The translations under genes and the position numbers were made by a program. Below the pieces are notes generated by a model. That model saw nothing but the letters and a program-made list of their open reading frames with translations, was not told where the DNA came from and made no database searches. Below, in pieces: positions 57,799 to 64,000 of a stretch of DNA of 64,000 bases (positions are counted from its first letter, which is position 1; the number at the start of each line of letters is the position of its first letter). Source of the stretch: Astropecten irregularis (Eukaryota; Echinodermata; Asteroidea; Paxillosida; Astropectinidae); NCBI GenBank assembly GCA_963971285.1, contig OZ020244.1, forward strand, positions 29,202,001 through 29,266,000, in the 5' to 3' direction.

Positions 57799-57804
57799 TT
57801 TATT
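57799..57804 (-). terminator. Candidate polyadenylation signal of the IP3 receptor gene
   Basis: AATAAA on the - strand (TTTATT on +) is the first canonical hexamer downstream of the IP3 receptor stop codon. It would give a 3' UTR of about 460 nt. There is no other evidence that it is used. Confidence 0.25.
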
Positions 57805-58265
57805 TACTACTGAGATACTTATGGTATGAAAAGCTACAAAAATAGCAATAAATATCTTTGCAACTAGAGTTACTTACAAACTTTTTATGAGACATGATTT
57901 TTTCTTTACACCAAGGTGATCGCAAGGATACAAGTTTACAAGTTATAAAAAAAAAATATACTTCGAATCCTCAGCTAAAAATATTCCGATCTCCTACATG
58001 TTAATTATTTTGTTTTACTTTAAATACATCGTAGCAAAGGAGGCCCTCAAAAGGAGTTTGTTGGACGGTTTGGCTTCGTAAGAACACAAAAAAAAATTAA
58101 CACATGATGGAGCACCAGTGTGAACGATTCAGGAATCACAACGAAATGAACAAAACGTCACACAGTATTCAAAAAATAAAACTCAGAATTCTTAGCTTGA
58201 GAAGACTGGAGGGCGTGGCGTCGCCATGACATCCGTTGCTAGGAGATGGGTGGTGTTTTTTTTTT

Positions 58266-58343
58266 TCAGGGACCACCCATCTGAGGCATGCTGGGGGAAC
58301 TCAGGAGGTTGATGCGCTGTTTCTGTTTGCGCTGCTCCGTCAT
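58266..58343 (-). CDS. ITPR: IP3 receptor, last coding exon
   Basis: The exon follows a CTTCTAAG acceptor and encodes MTEQRKQKQRINLLSSPSMP then QMGGP and a TGA stop (58266-58268). MTEQRKQKQR is the near-invariant start of the C-terminal tail of IP3 receptors, which extends the coiled coil into the cytosol at the end of the tetrameric ER calcium channel. It is in phase 0 with the preceding exon. The last dozen residues differ from the vertebrate ending, as expected for this variable tail. No further exon is needed. The stop is followed by a poly-T-rich intergenic stretch on the + strand. Confidence 0.93.
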   Translation of the reverse strand: MTEQRKQKQRINLLSSPSMPQMGGP

Positions 58344-58459
58344 CTTAGAAGGGAAGGAGGAGACAATGAGAGAGAGAGAGAGATGAGCATTGAGGTTGAG
58401 AGAAGAAAAGTGGTGTCAGGAGTGGGATAACAACCAGACGTTTGAACAGCAACAATCAA

Positions 58460-58580
58460 GGGGCTGTTTGTTTCGCGCAGGAGCTCACTGATCCTGCTGA
58501 TCTGGATCCTATTTTAGCATATCCTGCATGGGACGTGGATCTGCAGGATCCCTGATTGCATGCCGAAACAAACAGACCCC
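58460..58580. mobile_element. Small inverted-repeat element in the last IP3 receptor intron
   Basis: The ends GGGGCTGTTTGTTTCG and CGAAACAAACAGACCCC are inverted. The interior carries GGATCCTATTTT and GATCTGCAGGATCC-type palindromes. About 120 bp. No target duplication was recognised. Confidence 0.75.
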
Positions 58581-58643
58581 GAATTAAGAAACAATGGAAT
58601 GAATCTATAGCTGGCATTGCCCAAAGGCCTCTCCATTTCCTAC

Positions 58644-58805
58644 CTGGTCCTTGAGCTCCCGGAGTTGGCTGGACAGAACCTTGACCAGCGAGTTGGTGTT
58701 CTCCAGCTGGTTCTGGAGGACTCGCATCTCGTTCTGTTCGCTCTCGCCTTCATCCGAGTCCAGCGACATGGCCCGCATCCTGGGGAACCAATCCAAGTTC
58801 TTCTC
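58644..58805 (-). CDS. ITPR: IP3 receptor, penultimate exon (C-terminal coiled coil)
   Basis: 162 bp, 54 codons, phase 0 at both ends, between a TTTCAG acceptor and CAG|GTAGGA donor. It encodes [20 protein letters not shown], then a Glu/Gln/Leu heptad-rich segment ending [11 protein letters not shown]. (R/K)[13 protein letters not shown] is highly conserved among IP3 receptors. The following segment forms the parallel four-helix coiled coil that holds the tetramer together and links the pore to the ligand-binding end. The + strand frame over the exon is an antisense shadow. Confidence 0.95.
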
Positions 58806-59889
58806 CTGAAATTATCGAGACAAAAAATAATCCCATGAAATACAATCAAAACCCTTCACCAAATTCAGAGCTTAAAAGATGCTGGTGCACCCAATGATAC
58901 TTCTTTATAGTCTACACTTTCATGAGCTGTTCATGTTAAAAATATAACTATAAAAACCTGTACCATTTTGTGACTCGGGTACCATTTTGTGACTCGGCTC
59001 ATGGTGTGAAGTGAGTTGAGAAAATTGGAATTTGAGTGCACGTCTGTGTGGTAACAGACAATACCCTAATTTGAGTCTTATCAGAATCTTGTAAAAATCA
59101 GCTTCGCATCTGAGCACTCAGCTCAGGCTATTAAGACCTAGCGCTTTCGTCATTCAAACGAGTCGTTAAAAATGTTGTTCAGCACTTTGTTTAAAGCAGA
59201 TTCCCCCAGGCGCTCTTTAGCACACATTTGCTCCAATCACTATATTCTATTTCCAGTCCTTGTCTTCCCCCTCCCTCCCCCCACCCTTCCCACAGCCTTC
59301 CCCTCCCTTGCGAATTCCACTGAAACGTACACAAATTTATTGCACTCAGGGGCAACAAAAACATATATCTTTTGATTGAAGTCACAATTCTGCCCCCGGG
59401 GCGGGACAAGGGCTCTTCCTTGTGGAGACACAGAAAAAGAATCAGCGATTGTATTTACATGCTGGGAGGTACAGCCAATTAGTATGGCTAACAATAACAA
59501 GCCTTCTGGCATAACGCTGTATGGGATGTGAAGTTTCGTTGCTCCGAGATACTGTTTTTAATTTTTTTTTTTCAGCAAACACCGCCCCCAGGAAAAAAAA
59601 AAAACAATAAAAGAAATGAAATTATGATGAATTAAACAAAACCATGTATTTAGATTTAGATAAACAGATAGACAAATGTGGAGATATAAGGGGAGATAGA
59701 TAGATTACATTAATTAGCATTGTATAAAATCTGCATGAGTCTTGATAATTTTTTACAAAATCATAAATATTTAAGACCTGACGTTGATGTTAATTGCGCT
59801 ATTAACATACAGAGCAAAGCAATTTCTGCGACCAGGAATATTTATGCATTGATCACAGCCCTAGGAAACTCCAGGGTCAGCAGGGGACA

Positions 59890-60429
59890 TTAAAGGGAGC
59901 ATATAGGATTTGCAAGGCCTCCAAAACAAAAAAAAATTGAGTTTGAGACTGAAAATAGACTCAACAGTTCGTAAACAGTGCAAACAGTCACCATGGGAAA
60001 TCTTGGTTCATCAAATGATGGGTTTTTCAAGGAAATAAAGATTTAGTCTTTTCCAAAGATCGTTCATCCAAACGATTTTGGAACAAAAATAAAAGACACT
60101 CTCACTTGAGTTGTTTTGGTTATCCCCTTTCACTCAAGGTATGAAGATGGTGCTGGTAGAAACATACCGTAAAAATATTTCCACCTGAAATGCTGTATTT
60201 ATCCACAAATTAGCGAAACAAAGACCAAAAATATTTTTATATGGGGTAAGATCAAAACCATTCTTCAAGTTTTATAAGAAAAATTGAGTCAGGTTTTCGC
60301 TATATTCTCGTGAATCAGATGTCCGATTGAGGTCAAATTTTCACTGGTTTATTATTTTATATACATGTTTGATCACACAAAGTATGAGTGCAGTCCTGTG
60401 ACCTTTACCAATCATGTATTGTACCTTTA
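59890..60429 (+). mobile_element. Family B TTAA element in an IP3 receptor intron
   Basis: It starts TTAAAGGGAGCATATAGG. The right end is TTGTACCTTTAT, with the last base of TTAA mutated. The body is as in 6951-7483. Confidence 0.8.
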
Positions 60430-60508
60430 TCCTAGCATGACGTCCATCCTCCAATTCATTTATCTCAAGAACTGATGAATTTTTGGATAGTTAAAGGAGA
60501 TATGTATA

Positions 60509-60872
60509 TTAAAGGTAATATCATACTTTGGTTTTTATCAAAGAAAAACAGATTTATGGGCAAAAATATCAAGACAGATACAGTAACAGTCATCTGTGAA
60601 CATTTCAGTCCCATACGGTGCCCACTTTTTGAGAAAACAGTGACAAACAGCCACAGTATTTCTTAAGTCTTTTCTCTTTTAATTTTGATCTTTTAAAATA
60701 TCAAAAAGATTTTCGGTCGTTGTTTTACTAATTTCTGGATAAATACACCATTTCAAGAAACAAATTTTAACAGTATGTTTCTATCACCACCATCTTCATA
60801 CCCTGTAATTTATACGTAAATCTGTGAACATTTCTGTTTTGGTTTCTTACCAAAGTATGATACTACCTTTAA
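60509..60872 (-). mobile_element. Family A TTAA element, inverted, in an IP3 receptor intron
   Basis: TTAA at both ends and canonical termini. The central palindrome is mutated to GATCTTTTAAAATATC. The 63-codon frame is part of the repeat. Confidence 0.85.
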
Positions 60873-61087
60873 AGATACACTGATACACATCTTAGGAAGA
60901 GTCAATTTCAGTCAAAGGTAGAAATGAACCCATTATGTTCTGACTTTACTTAGCCAAGCAGCCAATGCCTAGTAGGCTATTAACCTTATGGAGGCTATTC
61001 AATGTCTGTATACTGTCCATACTTATCCTCAAGCCGGTAACTTTAAGGAAACTTTCCAACCTCCACTTCACGACATAGGAATACAAC

Positions 61088-61448
61088 TTAAAGGTAGTGT
61101 CATACTTTGATAAGAAACCAAAACAGAAATGTTCACAGATTTACGTATAACTTTTACAGGGTATGAAGATGGTGGTGGTAGAAACATACCGTTAAAACAT
61201 ACCGTTTTGAATTCATCCAGAAATTAGTTAAACAACGACCGAAAATCTTTTTGATCTTTTAAAAGATCAAAAATAAAAGATAAAAGACTTATAAAAATAC
61301 TGTGGCAGTTTTTCACTCTTTTCTCAAAAAAGTGGGCACAGTATGGGACTGAAATTTTAACAGATGATTGTAACTGTATCTGTCTTGATATTTTTGCCCA
61401 TGAATCTGTATTTCTTTGACAAAATCTAAAGTATGATATTACCTTTAA
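61088..61448 (+). mobile_element. Family A TTAA element in an IP3 receptor intron
   Basis: TTAA at both ends. It faces the preceding copy 215 bp away, so transcripts of this intron could form a long hairpin of about 350 bp. Confidence 0.85.
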
Positions 61449-61739
61449 CCACAAGAGGAGGACATGACACTAAATCATAATCTAGAGAAACACTAAACTC
61501 CAATGGAATACAGCATCGGCTTCAAGAACCAATGAATATTATATATCATAGCTGTGATGAATAAAAAAAAAACCAGAAAAAAAGAAGAAAAGATTCTCCA
61601 CACGAGAAAGAACATCACCCGAGGCATTGTAATTAATCGTGACAGCGGAGAAAAGATGAAAAATGAAGGGACGTGGCCATCCTATATCAAGGAGACAGTG
61701 GGGGTGTGGGGCCGGGAAGGGTACCGGTTACACCCTTAC

Positions 61740-61900
61740 CTTGATCATGTTATAGACGTAGCTCTCCGGGCCGGTGAACTCTGTCGGGTCCTTCACCTTG
61801 ACGAGGACGATGAAGTACAGGTAATGCCAAATGTTGTGCTCCTCTTTGAAATGTTCCTCAAAGGAGACGGACTTGTTGTCAAAGGACGACCGGTTCAAAC
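61740..61900 (-). CDS. ITPR: IP3 receptor exon, linker domain His pair
   Basis: 161 bp, entered in phase (two bases complete the Gly codon opened by the previous exon) and left at AAG|GTAAGG in phase 0. It encodes [20 protein letters not shown], then [18 protein letters not shown] and [16 protein letters not shown]. The FDNK, EEH..EEHN.WHYL and TGPESYV blocks are signatures of IP3 receptors. The two His residues pair with the CFIC cysteines of the preceding exon in the zinc-finger-like linker domain below the channel gate. The details (LNRS, SYVY) resemble invertebrate receptors as recalled. The + strand frame here is an antisense shadow. Confidence 0.95.
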
Positions 61901-62254
61901 CTGGGAGGAGGAAGCAGGAAGAAGATCAAAATGAAAGGAGATTTACGAGATGAGATTTGGGCGAAGGATTGCTGTGAAATGATTTATTTATTTATTTCAA
62001 GATCTTTATACAGGATACATAATATCAGCTCAAAAATGTGGATAGAGGGAAAAGGAAGGTTTGGGTGAAGGGATGAGTATGAGATGGGTTTATAGGAAAA
62101 TTGGGAAATACTTTTTTGGTGTTGGTTTCGGTTAAACTTTGTTTGAAAATTAGTAAACGGAAAGATTCAATCCGTGTGGGTTAATCTGTAACCAAATAAA
62201 AAGCACAGCAATGGTATATCCCCAGGTACCCAAGTCTTGGGGTGGTTCCCTTAC

Positions 62255-62420
62255 CACAAATGAAACACGTGTTCTTCAGAATCTCCTCCTTCTGCTGTTT
62301 CTCGCTCCTCAGGTCGGCAAAGGTGTCGATGATGACACCAAAGATGAGGTTCAGGACGATGATGATGACCACGAAGAAGAAGAGCAGATCGTAGACGACC
62401 CGGGCCATGTACAACGGTTC
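62255..62420 (-). CDS. ITPR: IP3 receptor exon, S6 pore helix and CFIC motif
   Basis: 166 bp, phase 0 at its start, ending TTTGTG|GTAAGG one base into a Gly codon. It encodes [16 protein letters not shown], then [20 protein letters not shown] and [20 protein letters not shown]. The long hydrophobic run is S6, which lines the ion path. [16 protein letters not shown] lies at the cytosolic gate. CFIC supplies the two cysteines of the linker-domain zinc site. The exon is almost residue-for-residue like other IP3 receptors in this region and is the strongest coding call in the window. The 95-codon + strand frame over it is an antisense shadow. Confidence 0.97.
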
Positions 62421-63051
62421 CTGATGAGACATTCAGATCACGTTTTCATCGTTAGACAGTATGTAAAAATGCAATCGGGACTTTTGCTTTATATGTAATA
62501 CAGAGAGAGTGGTCTGAATGTTATGTGTGTGTGGACTAAGAAGATATTCTACAAGGGTTTTTCTCCAGGTTCACCGGTTTTCATCCCTCAAATCAAATAC
62601 TTTCGATCTCAGGCTGTGATCCGCAATCATATATGTGGATTGAAGTGTGCTGGCAGCCAAGGGCGCCGCTGTCAACTCGATCGCGCTGTAGCCGCATCCT
62701 TCACAATTCAGCACCCCAGCTGCCAGTAAGGATGATTAGCCTCCAAAATGATTGTTATCTTTAAACGGGAGAATAGGGTCCACGATTGGGTAAAGGTCCA
62801 CGATTGGAAAGTATGTACAAAACCAATGGAGTTGTGGTCAAAAAGTTCAAGTCCCAACAATAGAGGAATAATAGGGGGGTCCAAAATTGGAAGTGATTAC
62901 ACACTTAAATGTGTGTGAATCAATCCACCAAAACGTTGACAGGATCACTATGGAGCATAAGCAAACTTGTATCACTCCGCTATACTTTGATGTGAAGAGT
63001 TTCTCATCATAAACATAGCATGTTTCTATTTTATAAAGCACAAGGCTTGAT

Positions 63052-63156
63052 TCTGTGGGCCGACCAAAGGTGCGCTGGGTGGACAACATCCGAGTATGGT
63101 CAGGGTGTGATACCACCGAACTGAAAGCAGCAGCACTGGATTCCATCAAGGTATAA
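63052..63156 (+). pseudogene. LINE reverse-transcriptase C-terminal fragment
   Basis: The + strand reads VGRPKVRWVDNIRVWSGCDT then TELKAAALDSIKV and a stop. GRPK.RW.DNI..W is a common ending of non-LTR retrotransposon proteins. It is antisense to the host gene, lies in its intron and is short, so it is a remnant. Confidence 0.6.
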
Positions 63157-63173
63157 CTTGTTGAGGAGGTCAC

Positions 63174-63374
63174 GGGCAATGGACCTTTCCCATGAAATAT
63201 GCTAATTAGATATGGGCCCGCGCAAATACACTACTGGGTGGCAAGAAAGTTGCAGCTACATATTACGCATGTACGTACCACATACAACGCAGAGGGTATG
63301 TAGCTTGCCAACCAGTGATGCATTTACACATGTGCGTATCCAATTAGCATATTTCATGGGAAAGGTCCATTGCC
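63174..63374. mobile_element. Inverted-repeat element, GGGCAATGGACCTTTCCCAT ends
   Basis: GGCAATGGACCTTTCCCATG is repeated inverted at 63356-63374 (GGGAAAGGTCCATTGCC), extending through ATATGCTAATTAG / AATTAGCATATTTC to arms of about 35 bp. The inside carries ACTACTGGGTGGCAAG and its near-complement GCTTGCCAACCAGTG. It ends only 4 bp from the adjacent family I copy. Confidence 0.8.
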
Positions 63375-63378
63375 AGTC

Positions 63379-63634
63379 TATAGAGAGCGTGCACGTGACA
63401 TCACTTGACAGCTTATCGGCCATTTTGGACGGCACGCGTACGCACGCACGTCGCGTATGTACCAGACAGCATCATTATATGCACGCACTTCTGCGTCTGC
63501 GTACGCGTCCGGTTGATTTGAAGGCTACGCGAACACATGTGGGTTACATACACTGTACGTACGTGCATTATACACATGTGTACAGCGTTGCCCTCCAAAA
63601 TGGCATCCTGATCACGTGACTGCACACCCTCTAT
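63379..63634. mobile_element. Family I element, inverted copy in an IP3 receptor intron
   Basis: It matches the complement of 47993-48251 from end to end (CACGTGACATCACTTGACAG, GCCATTTTGGACGGCACGCG, ATCACGTGACTGCACACCCT). The (ACGT)n core has contracted to ACGTACGT. Confidence 0.8.
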
Positions 63635-63716
63635 TGATTGATTGGCTTGATTCCACTTCTGATATGAGGAACATCTGTAATTGTCAATCAAGAAAAAAAA
63701 ACACAGTGAAATTTAC

Positions 63717-63883
63717 CTTTGTGGATGGGCTTCTTAGGACGTCTCCTATCCCACCTCCACTCCTGACGCCAAAGTTGAGCGTCGTTATGATGCACATGAT
63801 CAAGGTTTCGCAGGCTCGCTCTTTCTCTGACCCTCCGTCCTCTTCATCCAGACTGGGATCCACCGGTAGGACGATCGGAACAT
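63717..63883 (-). CDS. ITPR: IP3 receptor exon, pore loop and selectivity filter
   Basis: 167 bp, entered two bases into a codon after a GTGTCAG acceptor and left at ACAAAG|GTAAAT in phase 0. It encodes VPIVLPVDPSLDEEDGGSEK, then ERACETLIMCIITTLNFGVR and SGGGIGDVLRSPSTK. The acidic first part is the ER-luminal loop between S5 and the pore. LIMCIITTLN is the pore helix and GGGIGD the calcium selectivity filter (GGGVGD in vertebrate IP3 receptors, GGGIGD in ryanodine receptors and, as recalled, some invertebrate IP3 receptors). It is the most 5' exon visible. The remainder of the gene, including the ligand-binding region, lies beyond 64000. Confidence 0.95.
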
Positions 63884-64000
63884 CTGACACGATCAAAGCA
63901 AAATCAGAAAATCAAATTCAAAGACATTCCACAGGTTCTGTTTCTAAAAATTGTGGCATTTACTTTTATTGAAAGATGAACAAAGAGTAATGGGAGACTT
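63884..64000 (-). other. IP3 receptor intron, partial
   Basis: Intronic sequence upstream of the pore-loop exon, cut by the window edge. No feature recognised. Confidence 0.6.

Larger units (their letters stand above)
58806..61739 (-). other. IP3 receptor intron with three TTAA elements
   Basis: An intron of 2.9 kb. It hosts one family B and two family A elements (next three entries) plus poly-T/A tracts near 59560-59605. No other exon was recognised in it. Confidence 0.75.
62421..63716 (-). other. IP3 receptor intron with a LINE remnant and two repeats
   Basis: About 1.3 kb between the pore-loop and S6 exons. It holds a LINE fragment, an inverted-repeat element and family I (next three entries). 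A short hairpin CTGGCAGCC / AGCTGCCAG spans 62649-62728. Confidence 0.75.

Noticed and set aside
61554-62498. Long + strand frames over the IP3 receptor exons (126 and 95 codons), and similar frames at 58617-58838
   Set aside because: They are antisense shadows of conserved - strand exons; the - strand translation matches IP3 receptors.

Overview
This looks like a window of animal nuclear DNA from a marine invertebrate, most likely a deuterostome and perhaps an echinoderm. It has small phase-matched exons separated by kilobase introns, a metazoan-type inositol 1,4,5-trisphosphate receptor (IP3R), tRNA-derived SINEs, LINE tails and very many short inverted-repeat elements. The species assignment is inference from this style of repeats. 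No prokaryotic or organellar features were seen.

Coding content is sparse. At the left, on the + strand, a terminal exon (2793-2926) encodes the end of a cyclic-nucleotide-binding domain resembling HCN/CNG channels, then an acidic tail. A 750-bp C-rich minisatellite lies just upstream of its splice acceptor. At the right, on the - strand, the last five exons of an IP3 receptor (63883 down to 58266) encode the pore loop with filter GGGIGD, the S6 helix, the Cys2/His2 linker domain, the C-terminal coiled coil and the stop codon. Their phases and splice sites all agree. Two weaker - strand exon candidates (35657-35801 and 30238-30334) join in phase and may belong to an unidentified gene. A short ATG ORF at 54558 and an NRF-1-type palindrome at 56881 are weaker still.

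The rest is mostly repeats. Two related TTAA-flanked non-autonomous families dominate: family A (ends AGGTAGTATCATACTTTGG) and family B (starts TTAAAGGGAGCATATAGG). Other families: C (GGGCAATTCCAGCGTAACGG), D (GGGGCCAATTTCATAGAGCT), E (GGGGCCGATTTCACTAACG), F (carries a hammerhead-like motif), G (3-bp ATA/TTA duplications), H and I (carry TGACGTCA sites), J, K (8-bp duplication) and R (CAGGCGCGGTTCTAGA, 8-bp duplications, hAT-like). Several are nested, composite or chimeric. Two SINE families, three LINE 3' ends and several mini- or microsatellites complete the picture.

No CRISPR array, rRNA gene, intact tRNA gene or intact transposase was seen. The clearest unusual signals are the composite hAT-like insertion at 22103-22499, the large inverted repeat at 34861-35545 whose second arm preserves the empty site of an insertion in the first, the dispersed hammerhead-like motifs, and the phase-compatible orphan exons.
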